Below are positions 17,825 to 27,563 of a stretch of 64,000 nucleotides of DNA, piece by piece. The notes beneath the pieces were generated by a model. That model saw only the letters and a program-made list of their open reading frames with translations, ran no database searches and had not been told where the DNA came from. Every line of letters begins with the position of its first letter. The first letter of the stretch is position 1. Source of the stretch: JABDJX01 sp039942715 (GTDB lineage Bacteria > Pseudomonadota > Alphaproteobacteria > Rhodobacterales > Rhodobacteraceae); assembly GCA_039942715.1 (NCBI GenBank), contig JBDVBY010000006.1, positions 62,001 through 126,000 on the forward strand, in the 5' to 3' direction. Made by a program: the position numbers and the translations under genes.

Positions 17825-19816
17825 TTATTGGTCTAAGAAGCTCCGCAGCTTTCGGCTCCGACTTGGGTGCTTCAGCTTGCGCAGCGCTTTCGCTTCAATC
17901 TGACGAATACGCTCGCGCGTCACGCTAAACTGCTGGCCGACCTCTTCAAGCGTGTGGTCGGTATTCATCCCAATGCCAAAACGCATCCGCAACACACGTT
18001 CTTCACGCGGGGTGAGCGAGGCCAACACGCGCGTCGTGGTCTCTTTGAGGTTCTCTTGGATCGCGGAATCAAGCGGCAGAACGGCGTTCTTGTCTTCGAT
18101 GAAATCGCCCAACTGGCTGTCTTCTTCGTCGCCAATCGGCGTTTCCAGCGAAATAGGTTCCTTGGCGATCTTCATCACCTTGCGGACCTTTTCCAAAGGC
18201 ATTTGCAGCTTTTCTGCCAATTCCTCGGGCGTCGGCTCGCGGCCAATCTCGTGAAGCATCTGACGTCCTGTGCGCACCAGCTTGTTGATCGTTTCGATCA
18301 TGTGCACCGGAATACGGATCGTGCGGGCTTGGTCGGCGATCGAACGTGTTATCGCCTGACGGATCCACCAGGTCGCGTAGGTGGAGAATTTGTACCCGCG
18401 ACGGTATTCGAACTTATCGACCGCTTTCATCAGGCCAATGTTACCTTCTTGAATAAGATCAAGGAATTGCAGGCCACGGTTCGTGTATTTCTTAGCAATT
18501 GAAATCACCAGACGCAGGTTCGCCTCGACCATTTCTTTCTTGGCTTGACGCGCTTCCTTTTCGCCCTTTTGCACCTGCTGAACGATGCGGCGGAATTCAG
18601 GAATATCGACGCCAACGTACTGGCCAACTTGCGCCATCTCACCGCGAAGCTCTTCGATTTTCGGGGTCGAGCGTTCCATCAAAGTGGTCCAACCCCGCCC
18701 GGTTTTCTCATTCATCTCGTCCAGCCACGCTGGATCAAGCTCGCGACCGCGGTATGCTTCGATGAATTCGCGGCGGTTGATCCGAGCCTGGTCGGCCAGT
18801 TTCACCATGTTGGAATCGATCGCCATGATGCGACGGTTGATGCCGTAAAGCTGGTCAATCAGCGCTTCGATACGGTTGTTGTGCAGATGCAATTCGTTGA
18901 CCAGATCAACGATTTCCTGACGCAGTTTTTGGTACTTATTCTCGGCCTTTGTGCTGAAGCTATCATCTTCGTTCAGCGTGGCTGACATGCGCATGTCCTG
19001 CATGTCCGAAAGTTTTGCGTAATCCCCCGCAATGCGGTCCAAAATTTCCAGAACATGCGGCTTAAGAGCGGCTTCCATGGCGGCAAGCGACATGTTCGCG
19101 GCTTCATCCTCGTCGTCCTCATCATCGTCGGACTGGATTGGGTTGCCGTCCGCATCAACCTCTTGCTCGCCCTCTTTCTTAGCGGGCGCTTCTGCGTTGG
19201 CGGCAGGCGCGACAACCGGCGTGACAGTTTCGTCCTCGCCCATCGTGTTGCCAAAGGTGGTTTCAAGATCAATGACATCGCGCAACAGGATGTCTTCGCT
19301 CAATAATTCGTCACGCCAGATGGTGATTGCTTGGAAGGTCAACGGGCTTTCGCACAGCCCCAAGATCATCGTATTCCGGCCAGCCTCAATCCGCTTGGCG
19401 ATGGCAATTTCGCCCTCGCGCGACAGCAGTTCGACCGAGCCCATTTCGCGCAGATACATCCGCACAGGGTCGTCAGTACGATCAAGCTTTTCGGTTTCGG
19501 TAGCCGCGACAGCCACTTCGCGCGATGAAGACTGCTCGACAACTTCGGTCGAACCCGAGGTTTCACCCTCATCTTCGCCTTCTTCGTCTTCAATGATGTT
19601 GATGCCCATTTCGGACAGCATCGACATCACATCTTCGATTTGCTCGGACGACACCTGATCGGGCGGAAGCACGCGGTTCAGCTGATCATAGGTGATGTAC
19701 CCCTTCTCGCGGGCATCGGCGATCATCTTTTTGACCGCAGTCTGGCTCATATCGAGGACGCCGTCGTTGTCCTGACCGTCGCGCTTGCGATCTTCGTTTG
19801 TATCTTTGGCTGCCAT
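17825..19816 (-). CDS. rpoD: Primary sigma factor RpoD (sigma-70)
   Basis: The 663-residue protein is the housekeeping sigma factor. It shows region 1.1 (AVKKMIADAREKGYITYDQLN), an acidic Asp/Glu-rich insert around residues 200-230, region 1.2 (DPVRMYLREMG), regions 2.1-2.4 (YTNRGLQFLDLIQEGN, YATWWIRQAITRSIADQ), region 3 and region 4.2 with the helix-turn-helix TLEEVGQQFSVTRERIRQIE. The frame opens at 19834, but GGGAG eight bases before ATG 19816 fixes the start. It lies downstream of dnaG on the same strand, the conserved order of the macromolecular synthesis operon, and has a notable GANTC cluster upstream. Confidence 0.95.
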   Translation of the reverse strand: MAAKDTNEDRKRDGQDNDGVLDMSQTAVKKMIADAREKGYITYDQLNRVLPPDQVSSEQIEDVMSMLSEMGINIIEDEEGEDEGETSGSTEVVEQSSSREVAVAATETEKLDRTDDPVRMYLREMGSVELLSREGEIAIAKRIEAGRNTMILGLCESPLTFQAITIWRDELLSEDILLRDVIDLETTFGNTMGEDETVTPVVAPAANAEAPAKKEGEQEVDADGNPIQSDDDEDDEDEAANMSLAAMEAALKPHVLEILDRIAGDYAKLSDMQDMRMSATLNEDDSFSTKAENKYQKLRQEIVDLVNELHLHNNRIEALIDQLYGINRRIMAIDSNMVKLADQARINRREFIEAYRGRELDPAWLDEMNEKTGRGWTTLMERSTPKIEELRGEMAQVGQYVGVDIPEFRRIVQQVQKGEKEARQAKKEMVEANLRLVISIAKKYTNRGLQFLDLIQEGNIGLMKAVDKFEYRRGYKFSTYATWWIRQAITRSIADQARTIRIPVHMIETINKLVRTGRQMLHEIGREPTPEELAEKLQMPLEKVRKVMKIAKEPISLETPIGDEEDSQLGDFIEDKNAVLPLDSAIQENLKETTTRVLASLTPREERVLRMRFGIGMNTDHTLEEVGQQFSVTRERIRQIEAKALRKLKHPSRSRKLRSFLDQ

Positions 19817-19834
19817 GCGCCGCTCCCGAAACAC

Positions 19835-19877
19835 GTGATTCGAATCACCCGAATCATCTCGCGCGAATCAGAGAATC
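19835..19877. promoter_or_regulatory. Five GANTC (CcrM) sites upstream of rpoD, including a 14-base palindrome
   Basis: GANTC occurs at 19837, 19842, 19851, 19865 and 19873, five times in 41 bases. The first two form the perfect palindrome GTGATTCGAATCAC (19835-19848). GANTC is the target of the alphaproteobacterial cell-cycle methylase CcrM. The sites lie 21-61 bases upstream of the rpoD start codon, in the dnaG-rpoD gap. Confidence 0.6.
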
Positions 19878-19919
19878 ACAACCCACGCGCCTAAATATTT
19901 AGTGAAATCGGCACTTCTG

Positions 19920-21884
19920 CTACGCAGCGCCGCCTTCGTTCTTGGAGTACTTAATGCGCCCGATCAAATCATCAAACGCGCTTTTCTCGTCCCGCTTCAA
20001 CCGCGCTCCATTTGGGCCGGTATCATATTCCGCCGTATCATCGTCTTCGTTACGTGCCGTGCTGTTCAGCGCCTCTGCCGCCTGTCCAAGCCGCCACGTC
20101 AGTCCCTCGTCCACCAAACCATCCAGATCGCGCATTGCATCGTCAATCTCGCGCCGCGCACCGCGCCGGGCAGATAGTTTGGCAAGCTCTTCGGCCACAG
20201 ACATTGCCGCGACCTCTGGACTTGCGCCCTCGCGCACGCCCGGTGATATGCGCACATGGCGCGGTTGGAACAGCTTTACAAGGGCATCAGACCCACAAAT
20301 TCTTTCTATTTCCTTGCGATCGGCCCCTTCCGAGTGGATCAGAGCATCTCGCACCGCCTCATGTTCGCTTTGCGAGGTCTCAAGCGTTTCCAGCTCAGCG
20401 ATGAAATCAGCCACCAATTGCGGGTGGGAAACAAGCGTTGCAAGGATCACGGCCTCTTTCAGCTGCTCCTCAAACGGCGCGCCCGCGGCTGCCAAGGCGC
20501 TGGCCTTGGTTTCAACCATGGGCGTCGCAGGTGGCGTGTAGCGGCCAAATTGCTGTCCACGTGGGCGGAAATTGCCTTGGTTTTTGCGCGTAGGGCGTTG
20601 TCCGTCAAACAAAGCGCGGCGCAAACGGTTCACTTCATCGCCGTAATGGCGGCGCAGCGACGGGTCGCGCACTTTTTTCACTGCCTCGCGCAGTTCGCGG
20701 TCCAAAGCGGCTTTGCGCTCGGGGCTGTCAAAGTTTTTGCCCTCGGTCTCGCGACGCCAAAGAAGCTGGACCAATGGCACAGAACCCTCTAACTGGCGCT
20801 GCATCGCGCCTGCCCCTTCAGCACGAATTAAGTCATCCGGATCAAGGCCTTCTGGCATGATGCAAAAGCGCAAAGACTTTCCTGCCTCCAACAGTGGCAA
20901 GGCCAGATCAATGACTCGCATCGCCGCGCGTATGCCTGCTTTGTCACCGTCCAGTGCGATGATCGGCTCGTCATGGATGCGCCATAACAGTTGAAGCTGA
21001 TCCTCGGTCACAGCGGTGCCCAGAGGCGCAACTGTCGCCCCGAAACCTGCCTCAGACAGTGCGATCACGTCCATGTACCCTTCGGCCACAATCAACGGTT
21101 GCCCCTTGCCAGAGGCCTCGCGTGCAGGCGCAAAGTTAAACAGGCTGCGCCCTTTATCGAAAAGCTCGGTTTCCGGCGAATTCAGATACTTGGCGCGCGC
21201 ATTGGGGTCCATCGCCCGCCCACCAAGGGCAATCGCACGGCCACGGGGATCACGGATTGGGAACAGAATGCGGCCGCGAAACCGGTCATATGGCGCGCCG
21301 CCATCATCAGGCTTGGCGCAGAGTCCCGCATCAATGATCAGACTTGGATCAATACCTTTGCCAGTCAAATGTTGAAAAACACCTTGGCGCTGATCTGGCG
21401 CAAATCCAATGTGCCAACGGTCTATCGCCGCCTCATCAAGTCCGCGCCCCGCCAGATAATCACGCGCAGTCCCTGCTGCAGCAGTTTTTAACTGCAGACG
21501 GTAATGTTTTACCCCCTCTTCCATCACATTGGCCAATTCAGTGCGCCGATCCGCTTTTTCCTGCGCTTTGGGGTCGCGCGCAGGCATCTGCATACCCGAC
21601 TCGCGCGCAAGGATTTCGACCGCCTCCATAAACGAAACGTTCTCGGTTTCCTGCACAAAGCTGAACAGATCGCCTTTAGCATGACAGCCAAAGCAATAGT
21701 AAAAGCCCTTCTTGTCATCTACATGAAATGATGCGGTTTTTTCCTGATGGAAGGGGCACGGTGACCACATATCGCCCTTGCCCTGATTGGACTTGCGCGC
21801 ATCCCACGACACCTTGCGCCCGACCACCGCGCTGAGCGAGGTGCGGGTTTTCAGTTCGTCTAGGAATCCGGGTGGAAGGCTCAT
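19920..21884 (-). CDS. dnaG: DNA primase DnaG
   Basis: The 654-residue primase synthesises RNA primers for replication. Its N-terminal CHC2 zinc finger uses C43, H46, C64 and C67. The TOPRIM catalytic core follows, with IVAEGYMDVIAL near residue 265 and IALDGDKAG near residue 310. The C-terminal helicase-binding region is divergent, as usual. rpoD follows after 103 bases on the same strand. Confidence 0.95.
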   Translation of the reverse strand: MSLPPGFLDELKTRTSLSAVVGRKVSWDARKSNQGKGDMWSPCPFHQEKTASFHVDDKKGFYYCFGCHAKGDLFSFVQETENVSFMEAVEILARESGMQMPARDPKAQEKADRRTELANVMEEGVKHYRLQLKTAAAGTARDYLAGRGLDEAAIDRWHIGFAPDQRQGVFQHLTGKGIDPSLIIDAGLCAKPDDGGAPYDRFRGRILFPIRDPRGRAIALGGRAMDPNARAKYLNSPETELFDKGRSLFNFAPAREASGKGQPLIVAEGYMDVIALSEAGFGATVAPLGTAVTEDQLQLLWRIHDEPIIALDGDKAGIRAAMRVIDLALPLLEAGKSLRFCIMPEGLDPDDLIRAEGAGAMQRQLEGSVPLVQLLWRRETEGKNFDSPERKAALDRELREAVKKVRDPSLRRHYGDEVNRLRRALFDGQRPTRKNQGNFRPRGQQFGRYTPPATPMVETKASALAAAGAPFEEQLKEAVILATLVSHPQLVADFIAELETLETSQSEHEAVRDALIHSEGADRKEIERICGSDALVKLFQPRHVRISPGVREGASPEVAAMSVAEELAKLSARRGARREIDDAMRDLDGLVDEGLTWRLGQAAEALNSTARNEDDDTAEYDTGPNGARLKRDEKSAFDDLIGRIKYSKNEGGAA

Positions 21885-22099
21885 GCTTTGAATATCTCTT
21901 TCAGGCCCAGCAGAGTCCAGCGCGAGTCATTGTTGCCAAAATTGATCCAAACAACCGTCAACAAACCCATTGTTTCCATACACACGCGTCTTCTGCCTTA
22001 ATTTTGACATAATGCTTTTGCTTCGACCTTGCTACGAAGTGGGAATCTCGTTAATCCGCAAGACGTAATGTTCTTTAAGAGTGAGGGGAAATTTTTTAC

Positions 22100-22744
22100 A
22101 TGAAATTCATTACTGCAATCGCAGCACTAGTACTGTCCGCATCTGCGGCGTCAGCTGCGACTATCGACTTTTCGTCTAATAACGGCAGCACGTTGGGGCA
22201 TGGCGCATTTCTTAATGGGTCGTTTGACTTTGGCGACGGCCTGACAGGCACTATCTCAACAACCAGAAACAACGGCCGGCATGTACGTCGTGGCGTTGCT
22301 CAGGTGTTCAACACCGAAGGCACACGTCGTGAGACACGCCATGATCCAGACCTGCGTTTCCCGGGTTCGGGCCTTGGCAATGTGCTGATCGTCAACGAAA
22401 ACCGCAACCGCGTTGATGATAATGCCCGCGGCGGCACCATCACATTTGTCTTCGACCAGTTGGTTAACTTCGAAGGTGTGACGCTTGTCGATCTTGAGCG
22501 TCGTCAGCCAGTCCGGATCACTTCCGACACGGCGATGATTGGTCCGCTTTCAAACGGCGACAATCAGGCAAGTTTCTTTATGGCGCCTGTAAGTGGTCCG
22601 ACAAACACGCTGTCGTTCAACTTTGCGGGCTCCGGTGCCATCGACAACCTTCAGGTAACGGCTGTGCCTTTGCCTGCGTCAGCTGCTCTTTTGCTGGCAG
22701 GTCTTGGTGGCATAGGCATGATGCGTCGCAAGAAAAAGGCTTAA
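22100..22744 (+). CDS. VPLPA-CTERM (PEP-CTERM-like) secreted protein
   Basis: The 214-residue protein has a Sec signal peptide (MKFITAIAALVLSASAASA) and a C-terminal sorting signal: VPLPASAALLLAGLGG, a hydrophobic helix, then the basic MMRRKKK tail. This is the VPLPA-CTERM variant common in Rhodobacterales, thought to be processed by an exosortase-type enzyme. The middle is Gly/Asn-rich beta-type sequence without a recognised domain. GAGGGGA precedes the start; a strong terminator follows. No exosortase gene is in this window. Confidence 0.85.
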   Translation: MKFITAIAALVLSASAASAATIDFSSNNGSTLGHGAFLNGSFDFGDGLTGTISTTRNNGRHVRRGVAQVFNTEGTRRETRHDPDLRFPGSGLGNVLIVNENRNRVDDNARGGTITFVFDQLVNFEGVTLVDLERRQPVRITSDTAMIGPLSNGDNQASFFMAPVSGPTNTLSFNFAGSGAIDNLQVTAVPLPASAALLLAGLGGIGMMRRKKKA

Positions 22745-22771
22745 ATCTGCGCACGGTAGATTTGATCAAAG

Positions 22772-22806
22772 AAAGCCCGGACGTCGCCTTGACGCCCGGG
22801 CTTTTT
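22772..22806. terminator. Rho-independent terminator between convergent genes
   Basis: AAAGCCCGGACGTC and GACGCCCGGGCTTT form a long, nearly perfect stem with a short loop, followed by T-rich sequence on the plus strand. It sits between the VPLPA-CTERM gene and the end of gdhA, so it can serve both. Confidence 0.85.
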
Positions 22807-22821
22807 CTTTTCTGGAAAGGG

Positions 22822-24258
22822 TTAAAGCCCCTTGGCACGATAGCTTGACGACACCCGCTCAATTGCAACGATGTAAGCCGCTGTGCGCAGGTCGCTGACG
22901 TCATCGCGTGCATGCCACACTTCGCGCATCGCCTGATAAGACGCACGCATCGTGTCATCCAGCCCCGAGCGTACGAGCTCCAGCTCATCCGCACCACGCA
23001 AATACTTTTCTTTAAAGTCGCCGGTCATACTCCACGAGTCGCCCAAATGATCGCTCAACCGCTCAAGCTCTTCGACAATCAGGTTGTGCCGCGCCTCTTC
23101 CTGACGGCGCTGCATGCGCCCAAAACGAATGTGGCTTAGGTTTTTCACCCACTCAAAATAGGACACGGTCACACCGCCGGCGTTGGCGTACATGTCCGGG
23201 ATGATAACAACGCCCTTCTTGCGCAGAATCTCGTCCGCCCCCGCTGTCACAGGGCCATTTGCGGCCTCAATGATCAATGTGGCTTTGATCCGGTCCGCGT
23301 TAGAGAGGTTGATAACACCTTCCAAAGCCGCCGGGATCAGGATGTCACAGTCGTGTTCCAGAACCGAGCCACCGTCTTCGGTATAAGACGCATCAGCATA
23401 GCCTTTGACACCGCCGTGCTTACCGATCCAACTACGCACCGCTTCGACATCAAGACCGTCCTCATCATACACCGCACCATCCCATTCAATGATGCCAGTA
23501 ACCTTTGAACCGTCCTCTTCGGCCAAGAACTTCGCCGCATGATAGCCAACGTTGCCAAGACCCTGCACAATAACGCGTTTGTCTTTGAGCGTGCCGGAGA
23601 GGTTCGCAATTTTGATGTCCTCTGGATGGCGGAAGAACTCTTGCAGCGCGTATTGCACGCCGCGCCCAGTCGCCTCGACCCGGCCCTTAATACCCCCGGC
23701 ATGAGGCGGTTTCCCGGTGACACAGGCTTTTGAGTTGATGTCAGAGGTGTTCATCCGCGCATATTGGTCAGCAATCCAAGCCATTTCGCGTTCGCCTGTG
23801 CCCATATCCGGCGCAGGCACGTTTTGCGCTGGATCGATCAGGTCGCGCTTGGCCAGTTCATATGCAAAGCGGCGGGTGATGCGCTCAAGCTCGTCTTCTT
23901 CATATTCGCGGGGATCAATGCACAATCCGCCCTTTGAGCCGCCAAAAGGTGTTTCCACCAGCGCGCATTTATAGGTCATCAGGGCTGCTAGCGCCTCGAC
24001 CTCATCTTGATTGACGCCAAGCGAATAGCGAATGCCGCCCTTAACCGGCTCCATATGTTCGGAGTGCACAGAGCGATATCCAGTGAACGTATGGATAGAG
24101 CCACGCAATTTGACCCCAAATCGGACAACATAAGTCGAGTTACAGACCCTGATTTTGTCTTCCAGGCCCGGCGGCAGGTCCATCAGCGCCACAGCGCGGT
24201 TAAACATCAGGTCAACGCTTTCACGGAAAGATGGTTCGTTGGCGACACTCGTGTTCAT
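22822..24258 (-). CDS. Glutamate dehydrogenase (Glu/Leu/Phe/Val dehydrogenase family)
   Basis: The 478-residue enzyme interconverts glutamate and 2-oxoglutarate plus ammonia. It has the substrate-binding GGIRYS and catalytic GGSKGGL segment near residue 110, APDMGT near residue 150, and the nucleotide-binding VQGLGNVGYHAAKFL motif near residue 230. Single-gene unit with its own 280-base upstream region. The cofactor preference cannot be read with certainty. Confidence 0.9.
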   Translation of the reverse strand: MNTSVANEPSFRESVDLMFNRAVALMDLPPGLEDKIRVCNSTYVVRFGVKLRGSIHTFTGYRSVHSEHMEPVKGGIRYSLGVNQDEVEALAALMTYKCALVETPFGGSKGGLCIDPREYEEDELERITRRFAYELAKRDLIDPAQNVPAPDMGTGEREMAWIADQYARMNTSDINSKACVTGKPPHAGGIKGRVEATGRGVQYALQEFFRHPEDIKIANLSGTLKDKRVIVQGLGNVGYHAAKFLAEEDGSKVTGIIEWDGAVYDEDGLDVEAVRSWIGKHGGVKGYADASYTEDGGSVLEHDCDILIPAALEGVINLSNADRIKATLIIEAANGPVTAGADEILRKKGVVIIPDMYANAGGVTVSYFEWVKNLSHIRFGRMQRRQEEARHNLIVEELERLSDHLGDSWSMTGDFKEKYLRGADELELVRSGLDDTMRASYQAMREVWHARDDVSDLRTAAYIVAIERVSSSYRAKGL

Positions 24259-24553
24259 AGGATTCTCCCTTAATTTTGCCTTTTGGCTTATTTATTGAAT
24301 CCGATTAAAGCCGACCTAACGATTTGACGCGAGGGAAATCGAAGCACGAAGTTTTTTTGTGCAATTGTTTCGCGTCTCCCTCCAGTGACCATTCTGGCCC
24401 GACACTGGTGCCGTAAGCGGCCCCTAAATAGGGAAACCCTGCCTTAATTTGTCCAAGTTTCGCCATAATCTCTACATATAAATTTTTACTTGAAATTGAA
24501 CGTGCGTCGCGTTTTTGAGGCATGTTTTTCGCGTTTAAATGGTGAGAGCACAG

Positions 24554-26269
24554 ATGCAGAAACGTAATAGCAAAATACTCGATCAGATAAGATCGCTTCC
24601 CCGCGATGAAGCTGGTTCGATCACTATATTCAGCTTGATTATTTTCGTACTAATTCTGATGTGCGCCGGCATGGCCGTGGACATGATGCGCTATGAGCGC
24701 GAGCGCACAGGCCTTCAAAACGCGATGGACAGCGGGGTGATTGCAGCCTCAAGCCTCAATCAGGGCGCTGACCCCACTCTGCTGGTCAAAGACTATGTCG
24801 AGAAAGCGGGTTTCAACCCTGATCTTGTGACGGTGAACCCCGACATCTCAGAGGCTGGCGGAAACGTCATCGGACGCAACGTGTCTGCTGTCGCTGATTT
24901 CCAAATGAACACGATGTTCATGAAGATGATGGGGATCGAGGCGCTTCCGGGCCGCGCAGCAGGTACGGCTCTTGAAGGGTCGCAGATTCTCGAGATCGTT
25001 CTGGTTCTCGACATTTCCGGTTCGATGGGCTGGGCTGCATCAGGCGGCGGGACAAAAATGGACAAGCTGAAGACAGCAGCGAAAAGCTTTGTCACAACTG
25101 TCATGGAAAACTCTGACCCTGATCGCGTTTCGATTTCGATCGTCCCCTACAACCAGCAGGTCTACATGGACACCGCGCTGATGGCGCGTCTGCCCCTTGA
25201 AAACACTTTGCAAACGGTTGTCGACCCGCCGGCTTATCCCGGTGCCATCACGGCGTATCAGACGATGAGCCCAGCAACGCGATGCGCTCGTTTCGCTGAT
25301 GAAGACTTTGCCACACGCAGTCTTTCGGACACAGCAACGATCGGTGTGTCTGCATCATTTTCGACAAACAACAACAACAGCTACAACAACATGGGCGAAG
25401 GCGCCTACTGGTGCGGCGATAACTGGCCGAAGATGATGTTGTATCAGAACGATGAAACTACCTTGCACGCCCATATCGATTCTCTGACAACCCAAGGCTT
25501 TACAGCAATCGACTATGGCATGAACTGGGGTGTCGGTATTCTCGATCCAGACTTTCGCGGTGTGGTGACAGACATGGTTGACGATGGCGAAGCTCCATCA
25601 ACAGCGCGTGACCATCCTGTGGACTACGGCACAGCAGACGTATTGAAATATGTCGTCTTGATGACGGATGGCACCAATACACTGCAGCAGGATCTTGATC
25701 CTGGCATGAAATCTGGTCCAAGCCGCGTTTGGTGGTCTGACACACTGCGTGCAGCGGGCACCAGCGAGTTTAACGGCTACCTTTTTGAGATGCCCGACAA
25801 TGATCCAACCGAGCGCTGGTTTGTTCCTGGTCAGCCAGACACCAACGCTGACAATGTCTACTTCCCCGAAGCCGCTCTGCCGCCCGACGCGGAACAGTGG
25901 ACCAAGCACGAGTTGTATCGTCGCTTTTCGGTAAAGAACATCGCTGAGTACTTTTACCAAACGACAAGAGACGCCTTTGTGGCAGCTCATGTTATCGAAG
26001 GCGGCTATGCGGGCGCGGATACAAACCTACGGACGATTTGTGAGCAAGCCAGAGGCGACGCCCCGGGCACAACTACAGCTGAAAAGAACTCCGAAAACGA
26101 TCTTATCAAAGTGTTCTCGATTGCATTCGAGGCACCGAGCTCAAGTTCGACTTTGCTGGATCAATGCTCTTCTGGCGACGGATATTTCTTTGACGTTGAC
26201 GGCGATCAGATCGCAGAAGCCTTTAATGCGATCGCTGTGCAGATTTCCCTTCTGCGTCTGACGGAGTGA
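24554..26269 (+). CDS. TadG-like pilus assembly protein with vWA domain
   Basis: The 571-residue protein has an N-terminal Tad-type transmembrane helix (DEAGSITIFSLIIFVLILM), a Tad domain, and a von Willebrand A domain with the MIDAS motif DISGSMG near residue 150 and LMTDGTN later. TadG proteins are minor components of the Tad secretion/pilus machine. ATG at 24554 has GAGAG five bases upstream; the frame is open to an ATG at 24539 without a ribosome site. It starts a three-gene operon (TadG, TadE, TadE) about 14 kb from the main tad operon. Confidence 0.8.
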   Translation: MQKRNSKILDQIRSLPRDEAGSITIFSLIIFVLILMCAGMAVDMMRYERERTGLQNAMDSGVIAASSLNQGADPTLLVKDYVEKAGFNPDLVTVNPDISEAGGNVIGRNVSAVADFQMNTMFMKMMGIEALPGRAAGTALEGSQILEIVLVLDISGSMGWAASGGGTKMDKLKTAAKSFVTTVMENSDPDRVSISIVPYNQQVYMDTALMARLPLENTLQTVVDPPAYPGAITAYQTMSPATRCARFADEDFATRSLSDTATIGVSASFSTNNNNSYNNMGEGAYWCGDNWPKMMLYQNDETTLHAHIDSLTTQGFTAIDYGMNWGVGILDPDFRGVVTDMVDDGEAPSTARDHPVDYGTADVLKYVVLMTDGTNTLQQDLDPGMKSGPSRVWWSDTLRAAGTSEFNGYLFEMPDNDPTERWFVPGQPDTNADNVYFPEAALPPDAEQWTKHELYRRFSVKNIAEYFYQTTRDAFVAAHVIEGGYAGADTNLRTICEQARGDAPGTTTAEKNSENDLIKVFSIAFEAPSSSSTLLDQCSSGDGYFFDVDGDQIAEAFNAIAVQISLLRLTE

Positions 26270-26274
26270 TTGAT

Positions 26275-26877
26275 ATGCGTATGAGCAAATGGTTCAAATC
26301 CTTCCGCAAAGATCAGGACGGGTCTTCTACAATCGAATTCGTCCTGCTGTTCCCAACCTTCATGGCCATCTTTTTTCTTGGCTTTGAATCGGGCTATTAC
26401 ATGCTGCGCGGTGTGATGCTGGAACGGGGTGTCGATGTTGCCGTGCGAGATGTTCGTATTGGCGGCGGCAATATCCCCGATCTTGCCACGATCAAAACGG
26501 ATATCTGCGATGTGGCCCTGATACTGGGCAGTGACAATGAGTGCGAAGATTCGCTTCAGGTTGTTATTCGCCCTGTCGCCCCTGTTCCGGGCGGTGTCGC
26601 TGATCTGGGTACCGACATTGATTGCATCGATAAGACTGTTGATATCAATGACGCGGCCAATGACACGATCTACGACACAGGGTCGGGCAACCAGCTTATG
26701 TTGGTCGTCGTTTGCTCGCTGGAAATCCCAATGTTCCCAACGACCGGAATTGGCGCTGGCATGCGGTATGACACTCAGGGCAACTTGGCTTTGGTCTCGA
26801 CAGCAATGTTTGTGAATGAACCCGGCAACACGATTGATCGCGAGACAGTTGCGATAACCGGAGGAAGTGGCACATGA
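26275..26877 (+). CDS. TadE-family pseudopilin (locus A, first)
   Basis: The 200-residue protein has a short basic leader and the TadE processing and membrane segment (DGSSTIEFVLLFPTFMAIFFLG), with Glu five residues after the small-residue cleavage site. TadE proteins are pseudopilins cleaved by a TadV-type peptidase. ATG at 26275 is eight bases from GGAG; GTG at 26266 would overlap the TadG stop. It is followed by a second TadE gene in an ATGA overlap. Confidence 0.78.
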   Translation: MRMSKWFKSFRKDQDGSSTIEFVLLFPTFMAIFFLGFESGYYMLRGVMLERGVDVAVRDVRIGGGNIPDLATIKTDICDVALILGSDNECEDSLQVVIRPVAPVPGGVADLGTDIDCIDKTVDINDAANDTIYDTGSGNQLMLVVVCSLEIPMFPTTGIGAGMRYDTQGNLALVSTAMFVNEPGNTIDRETVAITGGSGT

Positions 26878-27506
26878 TTACTTTTCCCCTATCCAAACGA
26901 TTCAAGACGAAAGAAGACGGCGGTGTTTCGGTTGAGGCCGTGCTTGTTTTCCCAATCCTGATCTGGGCTATCACGGCAACCTTCGTGTTCTTTGACGCCT
27001 TCAAGTCGCTTCACGTCAGCCAAAAGGCCACTTATGCCGTCGCTGATATGATTTCTCGCGAAACCACAGCGGTCGATGACGACTATCTGACAGCCATGCA
27101 TGAGATGTTTCGGTATCTCTCCAGAGACATCGAAGGCACAAGCACGATCCGCTTTACTGTTGTGCGCCGCGGGGTTGACCCGGACGGCAACGAAGAGACA
27201 ACGCTGGTTTGGTCTGAAGGCGTCGGCGGTGCTCTCCCCTATGCAAACCTTGATGTGCTGGAAGACCGCATCCCTATGATGATGGTTGGCGATCAATTGG
27301 TCGTGGTCGAGACGGAGCACGAATGGGCCCCTTCTTTCGCCGTTGGTCTTGCCTCCTACCGCTTCCGCGAAGTTGGCATTTCACGCCCACGTTTTGCAGC
27401 ACGCGTTTGCTATGACGATGGTACAGGAAGCAATTGCGGCGCCGATGGCACCGGAGCGATGACTGTACCTGGATCAGATGACGGCACGCTTGGCGGCAGC
27501 ACCTAA
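26874..27506 (+). CDS. TadE/TadG-like pilus assembly protein (locus A, second)
   Basis: The 210-residue protein opens MITFPLSKRFKTKEDGG and continues into the hydrophobic VSVEAVLVFPILIWAI segment, the TadE-type N terminus. The C-terminal part is periplasmic with a Cys pair (RVCYDDGTGSNCGADG). It overlaps the previous gene by 4 bases and is closed by a terminator at 27532, so locus A is a complete three-gene transcription unit. Confidence 0.75.
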   Translation: MITFPLSKRFKTKEDGGVSVEAVLVFPILIWAITATFVFFDAFKSLHVSQKATYAVADMISRETTAVDDDYLTAMHEMFRYLSRDIEGTSTIRFTVVRRGVDPDGNEETTLVWSEGVGGALPYANLDVLEDRIPMMMVGDQLVVVETEHEWAPSFAVGLASYRFREVGISRPRFAARVCYDDGTGSNCGADGTGAMTVPGSDDGTLGGST

Positions 27507-27531
27507 ACGCCGCCTACACCAACCAACAGCA

Positions 27532-27558
27532 AAGCCCCTGCACTTCGCGGGGGCTTTT
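27532..27558 (+). terminator. Rho-independent terminator after the TadG-TadE-TadE operon
   Basis: AAGCCCC and GGGGGCTT form the stem with a short loop, followed by TTTT. It lies 26 bases after the stop of the last gene. Confidence 0.8.
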
Positions 27559-27563
27559 CGCGT

